A stretch of 29,542 nucleotides of DNA from Gryganskiella cystojenkinii (lineage: Eukaryota > Mortierellomycota > Mortierellomycetes > Mortierellales > Mortierellaceae): NCBI GenBank assembly GCA_015852425.1, contig JAAAIG010000446.1:1541-31082 (forward strand). The letters are read 5' to 3'. Position numbers and translations under genes: made by a program. Positions 7,638 to 19,889 of the stretch are shown here, piece after piece. The notes under the pieces are model-generated. The model worked only from the letters and a program-made list of their open reading frames with translations, did no database searches and was not told the origin of the DNA. Position 1 is the first letter of the stretch, and every line of letters begins with the position of its first letter.

Positions 7638-10600
7638 TCAATGCGGCATTGGTGGCGCACCCGTCGGAGCCACTGACATGAACTTTTCTAAAGGTAGGGG
7701 ACCAGCTGTTGATCGACCCATGGACATAAACCCAAGTCCGAGACCCACTGGGGTTCCTGACGATGGTGGAGATGGTGGAGGAGGTAATGGTGCCTGAGGT
7801 GGTGGCAATACTGACGCCAGTGATGTCGGCAAAGACGACTGAGAGAGTGATGACAAGAACGTTCCTGGTTGCGAGTTTTGTCGCATCGGCGTCATAGCTG
7901 CGGAGCTGTTACGTCGAGCCCCTCCACTGCTCCAGAGGTTCTTGACCAATACCGCAGTCGAGAGATCGGGCGAGCTTGCAGTCGGTTTGGCGTTACTGGG
8001 CTGAAGTGGGTTACTCATCCGGGACGAAAAGGACATGGACCTTGAATCTCGCCTAGGCGCCACTGAAGACTGCAACTCGACAAACTTGATCATATCCTCG
8101 CCTAGTTCTTCAAATTCAGAATCTTGCCCCTCTTCATCGTCGTCGTCATAGGCATCGTCGTCGTCGACATCGTGGATGTCCTCGTTGCCATCGCCAGCTG
8201 AATGAACCTCAACTTCCTTGCTAAGGCGAAACTGGTCAGACTCTCTGTAGGCCCGAAAAAATTTCTCGCGGTCATCATCTCCATCCAAGGCACGTCGTCC
8301 TCCACGATCAGGCTCTGCATTAGATGCAACATCCAACTGGGCAATGAGTTGATCCATATCCCTCTTGGACGACAATGTTGATGACGGACGTTGCTGTTGA
8401 TTACTGTTAAACTCTTGTTCGGATCTCAAAAGAGTCTGCAGATCGAACTTCAGTGTTCCAGGACGCGAGGTTTCCTTGAACAACAATGGGTCGACTTCCT
8501 GATCCTGAACCGCCAAGGGTTGGACGTTCTCACTCAGACCTGCGACCACGTTATGACCCCTGAACCCTGATGACGACATACTCGCACGATCCATTGCGGT
8601 CGAATAGCTCGTCATGGTCGAGGAACGTGTGGATCGCAACTGTTGAGAACTGGATCGAGTCATAACAGGTTCTCCTATTAGGCACCTGGACCCGTTTCGG
8701 AGTAGGTCCTGGGCTGTGATCAAGATCCGTTCGTAGACCTTGTCAGATTCCTTGAAACACCAGTTCTCGATCGCCTCGTCCGGACATACGTCAATATCCA
8801 TTTTGATGTTATTCTCTCGACAGAAAAACTCCATGCTAACAACGAAACAAAAAAAAAACAGCAATAGCCAAAACCAAGAATGATCATCGTTTAGTGTTTC
8901 TCGGTCGATATTGATTTTTTCCGGTACTTGACGTTTGTTCAGGCAATCAACCGAGACTTACGCTTGAAGCTGAATCTGAACCTCCAACAGGGTCTTGTCT
9001 CGTCTGGAAAGAAGTCGGTTGAGAGACTCCTTTTCGCCCTGCAAGTTTGCATTCTCGATTTGGAGCTCAATGATCTAACGGCAGTAAAGTCAACAAGATT
9101 AGAATCCTTTTTGTTAAAAATCTCACTGAAGTCATCGGCGCTCCGAGTTTTCTGTTTACCTTGCTGTAGAGACCACATTCCCTCTGTCGATGCTCTTCCT
9201 CCAATACCCTCATCTCTCTCTTCACATTCTCTGGAAATTCAAGTGGCGGAGGGCACATGCATCGGACGGTCGGTGATGATGTTTCGTTGGTTCTGTTGTT
9301 CGTTGTAATGGACGTCATGGATGTTTTTTCGCTCACTTCGGGTATAGTATCCGAAGCTGGAGGTGTCGAGGGTCTCATTTGTTCATTTGTCTTGGTATTT
9401 TGTACATTTGTAGTTGTAGTCGTAGTTGTTTTGCTACTCTCGGTGGTAGTCGTTGAACCGATTGTGGGTGTGGGTAAAGAGGAGGGTAAAGAGGAGGAAA
9501 AGGAAGAGAACGATTTCCCGCGCGGCCGCACAGTCATGGGTGTCATCAGGTTCGAAAAAGATGGCATGGCTATTCCAGTCTTGGAGACTTGGATCTTGGC
9601 AGTATTATTTACAGTGGGGGTCGTCGTCATTACGCTTGGGGCTGATGTTCGTGCCAAGTTCGGCGCTGACGTAGAGTTCGAGGTAGTAATAGAAGGGCCT
9701 GGTGTCAGATCCGCGCAAGACGGTCTCCTGGACATGGGCTTCCGCTGAAAGCTGGTTGCTGAAAGTCTACCAGAGTTGCCGCTATTACTACCGCTCTTAG
9801 GTGCTGTTGCAGTTGCCATTGTAGTTGTACCGCTGGTCGGAGTTGGGATTGTTGCCGCTATACTGCTGTTATAATGAGTCGTAGCTAAGCTCGTGGTTAT
9901 TGTCGCCGTCGTAGGCATGGTTTGTACCTCTGTAATGATGGGTGTTGTAGCAACTGAAGAAGTAGCAGAGGTACAGGAAGAGGAAGAAGAAGAAGATTCC
10001 TGACTGCCAGACCGGGTCATGAAGCAACCCGAATCAATCCCTGCATGTGGTCTATTCTTGGATCGAGCCAATATTGAGGAGGCAGAGGAGGATCCATCCA
10101 TCGACGAGGGGCTCAATGGAGCTGCAGCTGCTAAAACTGCGGACGTCGTAAGAGGATGAGCCGATGGAAACGCACTGAGGCTTGCTGTCTGAGGTGTTTG
10201 GAGAGCCGCTGAGTTGGGAGATGGTGCTATTGGGGGTAGAGATGAGATCTTCTTCATCGCTGCAGCGGCGGTAACGATCGAGGGTGGTTTGATCCCAAAT
10301 CCTTTCATCGTTTTGCCACCTGAAGACGGTCCTGATCCAAGAGAGGATAGTCCTGATCGCGGAATGGCAGTTGTTGTAGTCGTCGTTGTGGCCTCTCCGA
10401 ACCTCGCTGTCGTCGCTAATCGAGGAGAAGAAGATGCCGAAGAACAAGAAGAAGACCTGATTGAGAGTGCAGAGGACGGTCTGGCGATACACGATGGCGT
10501 TAAGGCACCGTTTTCGTTTCTCTCTGCAGACAGTCGGGGCATACTCCGGGGGGATCGTAACCGGGGTATGGTGGTCTCTTTAACAGGCTGTAAAAGTTGG

Positions 10601-10914
10601 TGTTGATGTGCAGCAGGACTGGGACTATTGGGTCGACAGGCAGTCCTTTGGGTGGGGATGCTGGAAGAACTTGCAGAAAGGATAGGTAAGGAGGGTCTCC
10701 GTGGTTTGAAAGTTGTCGCTGTTGTTGTCGTCATGGCACTATTGCCAGTGGTGTAAGTGGTGGTGTCGGTCCCTGAGACCCCTAAATTATTGCTGCCCTT
10801 GTCTGCAGGTGACGACAAAGCCAAAGATGCTGTGCTTGTGGTTGCTGCTGCAGGGCTCGGTAGGGTACTGGAGGATCGAGCTCGATTTTGAAGGCGAATA
10901 GCAGTTACCGACAT
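7638..10914 (-). CDS. Large Ser/Thr-rich protein with central coiled coil, possibly EB1-like (1021 aa)
   Basis: Exons on the minus strand: 9160-10914, 8962-9074 and 7638-8835. The phases fit and the product is 1021 aa. Residues 1-550 are low-complexity Ser/Thr/Pro with many Arg/Lys. Residues about 558-625 form a coiled coil that crosses both introns (ELQIENANLQGEKESLNRLL). It is followed by LQAMEFFCRENN and, after an insert, KVYERILITAQDLL (to about 671). This layout resembles the EB1 C-terminal dimerisation domain, but there is no calponin-homology domain. SSIP, TTIPR and TAIPR (84-87, 114-118, 182-186) look like SxIP-type EB1-binding motifs in basic context. Residues about 838-871 are very acidic, and about 965-985 is a polyproline stretch. 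A microtubule role is inference; a generic coiled-coil scaffold is the alternative. Confidence 0.8.
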
Positions 10915-11992
10915 CTCTTTGCATTGTAAACTACTTGGCGAATGAATTTAGGAAAAAAAGTTGCGGCGAGGGTAAGGTTGATCAGGTTTGCATTCCCCGA
11001 TGCTACGTGCCAGAATTAAAATGAATGTCAGCAATTTACTGCCAGTGAGGAATGGGGAAATGGGGGTTGAAGGGTGGACGATGGCAAGAGAAAGACTAAA
11101 AGAAAAATCAAGGCAAAGGATAAAGGGCAAAGAAAACGAGTGGCAGACATACGAACACAGAGTCAAAGAGGGAAAGGGGGAAAAGGAACGCGGAGGTGGA
11201 CGACGATATGTCCACAGTAACAACAATAATCATAATAATAAAACGAACAAGGTCATCATCGGACTGAACAGAGAACGCGTCTTTTCATTCGCGTTTGAGA
11301 TCTCTATAAGACCATCGTCTTCTAGTCTCTCCTTGTTCCCCTCACCCCCTTTTCCCACCGGCCGAACTCTATTCGCCTTTTCGGTTCCCAATCTCACGAC
11401 TTTCTTCTCATTCTCTCGCTCTCTTTCTCGTTCTTTGTGTTATTGTTGTTAACAGCACCTCCTGTTAATGCAGACAGCATCATCACCCCCGCAAAGAAAT
11501 ATGCTCTTTAACCCCTCCTTTTAGTAAGGCCCGGTTGCCTGGCTGGCTCCCTTACTCCAAACTCTGTCTCTCTTTTTCTTTTTTTTCTTTCTCTCTTTGT
11601 CTGTTTGTCTCCCACCACCCCTCTCTTGGCTCCAGGCTGTCACCGCCTTTCTGACATTTTCCCTCAGAGTCACCCCTTTTTTACTTTTTCGGAAAACTAG
11701 CGAAAATGAAAAAGCCATCTGCCGAAAAGAAACATTTCGTTCACGGTACAGCTTGTTAAAAGTACAAATGAGCAAAGTAGGGCTATTTTATTCTTGAGAA
11801 TAAAACTGATACTTCGAAAAAGAAAGATATGTAAAAAAACAAAGTGACTGATCAAGAGCACACAAGATGGTATTGTTGAAAAATGGAAAGAGTGTTTCCA
11901 GGCAGGGTGTAAAAATCAGGAACCGATACCTGCGATGACCGAAGGATGACCGACCCTCCCGGGAAACCTTTCGACCCTTCAAAAAACTCGCT
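10915..11992. other. Upstream region of the 1021-aa gene and 3' flank of makorin
   Basis: Contains an out-of-frame ATG on the minus strand at 10924-10922 that opens a 45-codon frame overlapping the main start. On the plus strand there is a TATAAG at 11305-11310 followed by a C/T-rich stretch (about 11320-11450) that looks like a leader with no clear coding sequence after it. AATAAA on the minus strand at 11787-11792 is a likely poly(A) signal for the makorin gene. Confidence 0.4.
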
Positions 11993-13567
11993 CTAGTAGT
12001 CATCGTAATCCGACTCCAGATAGAGTTCTTGTTCAAAAGAGTGGTTTCGGTACACGATATCATCATCTCCGTCATACTCATCATCATCGTCAAAATCCTC
12101 GTCCGCAAGGTCTTCATCGCCGCCACTGGCATAGTCGTGCTCATCGTTATCATCGTCATCGTCACCCGAGGGATCGTAATATTCACCAAGAGCGGCGGAA
12201 CCGCCATTGCCCAGGACGTAATCGCCTGGACCGAGGCTCACCCGCCTGAGTCCCAACAAAAGTGCGCGGAGACCCTCCTCAAGCTGTCCCTGAGGATCCA
12301 CGACCATGTTTCTGAGCGACATCAACTGCTGGATATCGTTCCGGACTTGAAAATCATGTCGTCTGGCACCCCATCGTTGCCAGAGCTGTTGCTGAGGTTG
12401 CTGGTACCGCCTCTGGTAGTGCTGATGTTGTCGATGAATCTCACGTTCACGTCGCAACAACCGAGGATTCGAGGCTGGGTTCACATCACAATGTTGGCCG
12501 TTGCTGCCGAGATGGGCAAAGAAGCATTCGTTCCCGAACGGACACCAGTGTCGATCCCCGGACTCTCTGAAGTAGCGACAAGGCGTCCGAGCGGTCGCTT
12601 CCTTGTAATTCTGCATGATGATCTCTTTTTGTTCCGCACAGGTTGGGAAGAAGGATGAGGGTATGACGTAGAGGGAGGGTGTTCGACAGTTCGGACAAGC
12701 CTTGGTGACGGAGCTGTTGCGTTCGTGTGGTGTCATATCCTCGGTGATTTGCTTGGACCGCCAGGTACGGATGCATTCTAAGCAAAAGGAGTGATTGCAT
12801 GAGGCTTTGGGTGCACCCGAGAGGCGATGGGTGAGACGAATTTTTTTTTGAGATGAGTGAAAATGATACAAAGTGATGTTCAAGACTCGCGTTATTCCAG
12901 AGGGAGCTAGAGTCTATTCGCTTGTAAGCCCTTAAGACTTACCGAGTAGGCCAAATGTTGATGGAATTTCGAAACAAATGGCACATTTCATGTCTTCTTC
13001 CTCCACTCCCGTCCCAGTCGCGTCACCGTTGGCGGTTGTTGTTGCAGTGGTCTCCGAGCGGACAAGGCCTCCGCCAGTATGCTCGTCATCGTATTCGTAA
13101 TCATCACCGCCGTCGAAATCCCCCCGATAGGCAGCATTGATCACGGCACGATCATGTGAGAACCAACAGGCTTCGCCTCGACGACAATAGCCGGCCATGT
13201 ACCATCGACAGGGTGTCTGTTCTGCATAATTCGGCCGAGCCACAGACCCGCCACTACCACCGATAGCATCCGTCGTTGTGTTTGTTGCTGGTATGGTCGT
13301 AGTTGGTGTGGTCGGTGTTGCTGTCGTCGTTGTAGTTGTTGCGGGCAGCGCCGTTGAAAAGCTTAATAAAGAAGACGACGAGGATGAAGAAGGCGAGAAA
13401 GACGCGCTGCTGTTGTAACTAATAGAACTCTCGGTTTCGCCCTCGGCCTCTTGAAGGGTTGCTCTGGACATGGAGGAGAATCCATCATGGTAGAACCGAC
13501 ATCTGGTCCCGTTCCTGCATGTTCCTGACAGGAAGAATCGGCAAGGCCTTGTTGACATTGATTGCAT
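11993..13567 (-). CDS. Makorin-like C3H/RING E3 ubiquitin ligase (478 aa)
   Basis: Exons on the minus strand: 12943-13567 and 11993-12804 (intron 12805-12942, donor GTAAGT, acceptor CAAAG). The order C3H, C3H, RING, C3H is that of makorins, which bind RNA through the CCCH fingers and transfer ubiquitin through the RING. Finger 1 is C9-x7-C17-x5-C23-x3-H27 and finger 2 is C120, C128, C134, H138. The C3HC4 RING runs from C195/C198 through C211/H213/C216/C219 to C245/C248. The last finger is C284, C296, C302, H306. The intron splits the RING; joining at the split Ala codon restores LLASCNHSFC. A Ser/Thr-rich linker separates fingers 1 and 2, and the C-terminus ends in a long Asp/Glu tail. The ATG at 13567 is preferred to 13819, whose extension is low complexity. 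Another Met lies at 13558. Confidence 0.9.
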
Positions 13568-14139
13568 GTTGTGTTTGTCTTTTTGGATTCGGACAGAAGG
13601 AAAGGCTGCGGAATGGGGTGGAATGAATGGATGGAGAAAGGATACTGTGAGAAGGAGAGCATGACAAACAGGGGGAAAGGGCTCTTTGATATTTTTTTTT
13701 GTTCGCTTTTTGCGACGAGTGGTCTCCATTTTTTTTCGCTTATTTATTGAGTCAACGTGTTTGGTCTCCACGACGCGCTTGGACCCGTTCAATGCAGAGA
13801 ACTCTTGAACCTTCTTCAACGCATGTGACTGCTACCTCCAAGGCCTGTTCGTCCATTGCGTGCATACCCGTCATCCTTTGCGGGGGCGCGCTTTCCCAGA
13901 AGATCATATCGGGCAGACCGACAGTCAAAAAACAAAGGCGGTCTGTAGAAGATATATTTATGACGATTTTTCTTTTTTGTAGATCAAATGCATACTGAAA
14001 ATGCTAAATGCTGGTGGGTTTTTGAGCGGGGGTCGTGAGTATTAAAAAGTAAGAGGTGGTGGGGATATACAAAGTTGTGTGTGCGTGTGAAGAGAAAGAG
14101 ACGTTTTTTTTTTTTTTTTGGCGTACGTGGAAGCTTTTT
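13568..14139. other. Makorin promoter region and MFS 3' flank
   Basis: A 572-nt minus-strand head-to-tail spacer. It holds the T/C-rich upstream region of makorin and, near 14104-14119, a long T run just after the MFS stop. No gene or clear TATA box seen. Confidence 0.5.
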
Positions 14140-16097
14140 CTACTTGATCTCAGCGATCTCGGCCGTCGCTTTGACAGCCTCAGCAGGGGCCGACTCCTCG
14201 ATCGCATCTTGCACAGCCGTGGCCATCACTGGCGTGACGGGCAGGAACCAAGCGCAGACTGTGCAGATCAACGTGATCGCGAACGTAATCCACTGAACAA
14301 TCTTCCAACCGCTCATGAACGAATCCAAATACTGGGGGGCAATACCACCTCCGTTAATGAACAACTCCTGGACAGCATCTGGGGGCATTCCCGAGATAAT
14401 GACCTTGAAGCAAATGACAATAGCAATCATCTGCGACAACATTGTGAACATAATACGGAGCGAAGAAGACGACGAACGCTGCTGGGGTAAGATACACAGC
14501 ATCGAGATGGAGGCCGCAGGGGAAGAGTAAAGACCCCAGCCGAGACCGTTAATCAACAACAACAAGGAGATGATCCAGGTGTTGGTGTCAGGCTTGATAA
14601 TGATGGGCATCAAAAGAGTACCAAGCGAGGCCAACGCAAGACCAGCAAAGCAGAGGTAACGGAAACCGAGTGTATCGGCCAACTTGCCCGAGGGCATACC
14701 AGCGAGCATAATACCAAGACCGAAAGGAATCAACAAAATACCGGCCATAAGAGGATCCTTGGCGTAAGGGCCCTGGAAGAAAAAGATGAAGGAGAAAGTC
14801 AAGTTGGTACGGGCGACACCTCCGGCGAGACCACCTAGGACGACCGTGTTGTTGAAGACCCAGTTGGTAAAGAGACGGAAGTCCATGAAAGGAGCCTTGG
14901 CAGCATTAAAGCGTTTGCCTCCACGGATAAACATCTGCTGGACCAAGAAGACAATGAACAAGACGCCAAACGCAACACCCATGCCAATCAGCGATCCAGA
15001 CTCGGACACTTTGCCGTTGGGGAAAAGAGCTGAGACGACAACGACGAACAAGAGGGAGATACTGGCGGTCAAGGTGATGAATCCAGTGTAATCAAAGGTC
15101 TTGGCCAACTTGCTGAACTGAGCGTACTGGACATGCGAATAAACGGTGTCGTGGCAGAACCAGAATCCGGCAACAGTACCAATGGCACCAAAGGGCAAGT
15201 TGAAAAAGAAGACCCACTTCCAACTGGCCTTGACGGTTGCACCTCCAATGACGGGTCCAAGAATTGTTCCTGCAGCGAACGCAATATTGATAATACCAGA
15301 AGCGAGACCGACCTGGTTGTAAGGATAGAACTTGTCGGCGACGATCGCAAAACAGTTGGAGAACAAGAGAGCACCACCGAGACCCTGGATGACACGGTAG
15401 GCAAGAAGATCATATCCATTGTACTTGCTCTGGGAGATACCACAGAGAAGTGAGCCAACAGTGAAGACCAAGAAACCAATGTTGAACATGCGACAACTAA
15501 AAAAAGGACGAAAATATAAGAATAAAAGAGTGAGTTTTGAGGTTCATAATCCGTGGACGGATAAACTCTTTGAACGACGGATGACGACATATTACCGGAC
15601 ACCACGGAGACCAGCATCACCAATGTATCCAAGGAGAGGCACAGTGGCCGTGATGGCCAAGGTATATGTCAGGAGTACCCAAATGATGGTGGCAAAATCG
15701 ATCTAAGGTTTTAACAGGAAAGAATATCCGAAAAAAATTTGTCAGATCAGAAACAAAAGATCAAGCCGTACAGCCATATCCCAAATCAACAACATGGCTC
15801 GAAAGCGGGGCCAATTCGTACATGGAGGTTCTTCATCAAGTCAGGAAGTGCAACGATCAAGGCCGAACCCTGGAGGGAAACAAAGAGCGCACCCAAGGTC
15901 GCGGTCGCAAGGACGATCCAGCGTCTTGAGGGAGGTTCTTCAGAGCCCTTGATGGGCTTGGCCATCTCGATGTCGAGCTCAGCCTGAACCTCGGTCTCAT
16001 GTCCCATCTCATGACGAAGGTTGTCTGCGATCGTATCCGAGACGTTGGTGACGGATCCAGAGTGCTGGGAGGCGTCGTATTCTTGTTTATCAGCCAT
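14140..16097 (-). CDS. DHA2-type MFS multidrug/solute exporter, 3 exons, 579 aa
   Basis: Exons on the minus strand: 15822-16097, 15596-15702 and 14140-15496, with phases closing in frame. Length and a count of about 14 hydrophobic segments fit the drug:H+ antiporter-2 group of the major facilitator superfamily. Residues 1-58 are a hydrophilic, acidic cytosolic tail, and helix 1 begins near WIVLATATLGALF. A D1-like motif is IWVLLTYTL (99-107). Motif A is degenerate, GYIGDAGLRGVR (117-128, Asp121). A motif B-like RVIQGLGG is at 162-169, and the antiporter motif C is AFAAGTILGPVIGG (200-213). It likely exports small organic molecules with proton exchange across the plasma or vacuolar membrane. 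The substrate cannot be read from sequence. No biosynthetic cluster surrounds it. Confidence 0.92.
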
Positions 16098-16358
16098 GGT
16101 GTATATGGGATATGTATGTGTGTTGATGTGGCGGCTGAGAAAGATGCGCGGTGGTGATGGGGAGGAAGGGTGGTCTACAAATGCAAAAATAAAAAATGAA
16201 ACGCGAGAAAACCAAAGGGATAAATATACAAAGTGCAGCAACAATATAACAAAGAGAACACCAGTGAAAAAAAAAGGGTTTGCGGAAGGAGACAAGGAAG
16301 GAAGGAGTGCGGCGAAGAAGAAGAAAGAGGAAAAATAAAACTTGGGGGTAGGGGTCCA

Positions 16359-16365
16359 CTTTATA
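16359..16365 (-). promoter_or_regulatory. TATA-like box upstream of the MFS gene
   Basis: TATAAAG on the minus strand, about 262 nt before the MFS ATG at 16097, followed by a C/T-rich leader. A second A/T-rich element (TATATTTA, 16221-16228) is closer to the start, so the true core promoter is uncertain. Confidence 0.4.
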
Positions 16366-18734
16366 AAGAATTCGTTCGAGGATTAGTCAATAGGTAAAAC
16401 TGTCCGCTCGCCCTGCTGGACAAAAAGACAAATACAGAGTTATGAATGCTGTTTTGCTCAAAGAGTCCGCACAAACACACATATGCCGACAAGAGCAATG
16501 AAAATGACGAGCAAAAAAAAGAGTTGTGCCATGATCCTGCCCAATTCATTTGACATTCTTTGACTGCAAAAAAATCGTCAGTCAGTTCACTCAATTGAGA
16601 GAAAAAAAAGGGAGTGAAATGGTTTTTGCGAATGAGAGCCACCACTCTAAATTCAATTGAAAAGAACATCGGAACATAACGATTGAATACAGGGGCGGGT
16701 ATTCGTTCTACCCGGCTATCCTTTTTGCCAGGGCACAGTGACATCCCACCCTGCCTGCGCCTTTGCTTCGTCCGATTGAAATGGAGACAAAAAGTCCATG
16801 CGACCAACCTCCTTTGAGAGAGTAAAAAAAAAACCGATTCAATAGGCGCACTCCAAAACCAAAACCATAATCGTCTCATTCATTTTCCGCTTCGCAACCT
16901 TAAAGTTTATGAATCTCACTCATTGCTTATGTGCCTTAAACATTGAACAGTCTAACCCTTTGACCTTTCCTTCTCCTTCTCTCTCTCTCCTTGGTCTCGT
17001 CTAGCTCGGATGCCATTTTTCTCTTTTTCTGCAACGAGAGACACTGGTAGACATACCACCCCCTCAGCATATGGATTTTCCATGAATAGCCGGGTATGTG
17101 CGGTTAAGGCAGGGGGGGTTTTTTTTAAAAAAAAAGGATGCGTCGAGAAAGAGAGGCAAAGAGTTGAAAGTGGTGTGTAGACAAAGAGGGGGAGGAGGTA
17201 GGTGCATTGCTTGATCTGCTCTTAGTCGGGGAGCAGGGGACGATATCTAAAATTGTCCACGATGGCAAAGACCATGATATATGTCCGTCCTGGCCTTCTT
17301 TACTATCCTTTTGATGCTCCTGGTTCAGATAACAGGGGCGCCGTTCACTATCCAGTGGTTTGTAAAAAGAAGAGGATTTCTTTTTGTAATTTTCTCTTTC
17401 TTCGATCGATGGACATGGTGTGACAAAGAGATACGCAGCAAGCTGCTGATGAGTCGGACTAAACGTGTGCACAGTGTCCGCGGTGCTTTTCTTCTCTCTT
17501 TCTTTGAACAATCAATTGCGCATCTCCCCGAAGCTCAGTATGACAGCAATGACGAAGGGTTGATGATTCGGCCTACTCACAGCGCAGTTTCCCAACTTCC
17601 CATAGTTTACTTTTCTCCTTGTTTTTCCTCCGTAGTTGGAACGTTTTGCCGCAGGATGCCTCTGTTTTATCAAAATAGGATTTTCAACCTTTTCTTTCTC
17701 TGGGAATATGTTGTGCCGTACGCTTTTTCTTCTGATAAACAAAGAAAAGCAAAATATGCTTTTTTTCAACCTACTGTACAGTTCTTTCTTCACTATCTTA
17801 CAAATCGTTCCTTAACAAAACAAACGACATTTTCTCGTCACCAGATCTCTCCTCTCTCGCCATTTTTTTTTACTTGTCGCAACACTTCTCAGAATATTCT
17901 CATAAAAGAAGTCTCTCGGTCCGTAGACTCTCGAGCGAGCTGGGAGGATGAGATGGAGGAAGTCGTTGTTGCGATGTTTTAGATCGTTGGGTTCGCCCAC
18001 CCTTTTTGTTTGGGCTGCAATTAATTTTTTTAGGAAAGGGGGCATAACAGATGCACAAAAGACGTTTTTTAGGTCGTATTTTTTTGGATCTTGAGGTGCT
18101 CTTATGCAGAAGGGTTTGACCGTGCAGGTCTCGCCACATGTGTTCAATTCAAGGATTTTTATTTTACTGTATGGTTTTATGATTTGTATTTGAGATGATT
18201 TCTTGGGCCGGATCAATCATTGGGCGCACTCTCAGTCGAGCATCTCCAAGAAAAAGAACAAAACAGCCTGTGTGTCCTGCTTCATCTCTTTTACCCACAT
18301 CCGTCCAGTACCGATGAGGGGAAGATGACTAAGAAGAGAGGGTCAACCTTTCTGCTTGTTGTTGTTCCCCGGAACAAACAAGGGGTTTACTTGAAGATGG
18401 TGGTGGTGGTGGTTTGCGTTGTGTTGGGTTCAATTTCGACAGAGCATTACGGGGTGCATGTGCCCTTCGTCGGTGTCAATCCTTTTCCAGTGTCTTTGTC
18501 ACTTCTTCCCTTTTATCACCACGTCAAACGCGCAAATACGAAGGAGAGGGAGAAAAAAGATATTCTCCGAAAACAGACATCGAGGGGAACTTCCTATTGC
18601 TGCAAATGGACATCTTGTCATGCACTGCATGGTGTGCAAGTGTCCTTTTTACGTCCCCCCTTGAAAACACCCTATTTTTCGAGTCGAAGGCAAACGATGA
18701 GAGGACCCGACCGACGCTGAACTCAACATGGAAC

Positions 18735-18744
18735 NNNNNNNNNN
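18735..18744. other. Assembly gap (10 N)
   Basis: Ten ambiguous bases directly before a long T run, probably a scaffold join or failed homopolymer. True length is unknown. Confidence 0.99.
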
Positions 18745-19713
18745 TTTTTTTTTTTTTTATTTTGTTCCCGGTAAAACCATTAGTCTGTTTAAAAAAGAAG
18801 ACGTGGAAGGGGGAGATAGCGAGACGTAAAAACACGTTCTGAACTCATGTGCCAAACACAAAACATAACCAGCGTCCGTTTTGAGCTAAAAAGTTGAGTC
18901 AAGGTGGAGTAGGGGCACCTTGATCAACCCAGTTTTAAACATTCCTCTCCAGGCGTTCTGTTTATTTTTTTATTTTTCATGGTGCCTCCTCTTTCACACC
19001 ATGGCCGATTCTAATAATTTGGGCAGGCTTAGTCTGGAGTTCGGTCAAACGCGAGCACTCTACAGCGGTGGCATCTATTTCTTGAATTGATAGGGTGACT
19101 TTCTCTTCTTCCGATATCCGAGGAGAATGAAAAAAAGGCTCATCTTATTCTTCTTTTTAACTTTCTCCAAGTTTTAAATGGACAACCTTGAATTCAGTGC
19201 ACTCCGCCTCCGACCTTCTCCAACCTCCGCCCTCGTGCTGTTCCTCGTTGGTGGCATCTCCACTCCAATATTTTTTTCTTATTTTTTTGATCCTCCACTC
19301 AGACTCTGTCCCGGGATGGCAACCCTCGATCAGCAGGAGGTAGGCCGCCGATCACTGGAATAGCGTCGGACTCTAGACTTTTGAAAGAGCGAAGAGGGTC
19401 GTTTGGGGTTTGGGGAGAGAGAGCTGTATATTGGTCTTACATTTGTGGGTTGTGTAGCCCCACGTTTCTTTCTCCCGTTCCAACTCGTGAGATGCTTAAG
19501 CATGGTTTCCGTGCTGTGCACATTTTGCAGTGTCGTGCTGGCGAAAAGTGGATCATGTCCAGTGCTTATCCAACTTGGATATAAACAAGTTCCAAGAAGG
19601 AAGGCACGATGGTGGGACAAAAACAAAAGACAGAGGGGCGCCGATCGTTTTTTTTTCAGGGTATGAGTCAATCACGTGCGGAATTAAGTTTCATCGTATG
19701 CGATCTGGAAGGA

Positions 19714-19720
19714 TATATAA
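19714..19720 (+). promoter_or_regulatory. TATA box of CxxC small gene
   Basis: TATATAA, 176 nt before the ATG at 19890, followed by a pyrimidine-rich leader. Confidence 0.55.
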
Positions 19721-19889
19721 TCGTACGGGCTGTATGTCCCCAGTTCCTTCGCCTTCAATCCCTCATTCTTAACGCCCAATTCGGGATTTCAGGGCATTTA
19801 TCTTCACATTACTCTTTTCCATTTCTTTTTCTTCTTCAACCTACCACTCTCTACCCTTCCTTATTCCTCAAAGAAAAAAATCATTTGTC

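Larger units (their letters stand above)
16098..19889. other. 3.8-kb stretch without a supportable gene
   Basis: The first 300 nt are the MFS promoter and leader. The rest is T/C-rich on the plus strand with many homopolymers, and stop-free frames up to 233 codons (17281-17982) are expected from that composition. No splice-linked exon set, tRNA or recognisable domain was found on either strand. It contains the assembly gap at 18735-18744, and its last 180 nt are the promoter and leader of the next gene. A gene interrupted by the gap cannot be excluded. Confidence 0.5.

Noticed and set aside
9257..9748. 163-codon plus-strand Val-rich open frame
   Set aside because: Antisense of Thr/Ser-rich codons of the 1021-aa gene.
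12029..12658. 209-codon plus-strand open frame
   Set aside because: Antisense to the conserved second exon of the makorin gene.
13741..13819. N-terminal extension of makorin to the ATG at 13819
   Set aside because: The extra 84 residues are Lys/Arg- then Pro/Ser-rich low complexity, and finger 1 normally lies close to the N-terminus; the ATG at 13567 fits better.
16361..16879. 172-codon minus-strand open frame
   Set aside because: Overlaps the MFS promoter, low-complexity Phe/Ser/Leu composition, no recognisable domain.
17281..17982. 233-codon plus-strand open frame starting with a hydrophobic, signal-like segment
   Set aside because: The strand is T/C-rich, which depletes stop codons by chance. 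No TATA at a suitable distance, no family resemblance, and composition dominated by Phe/Ser/Leu.
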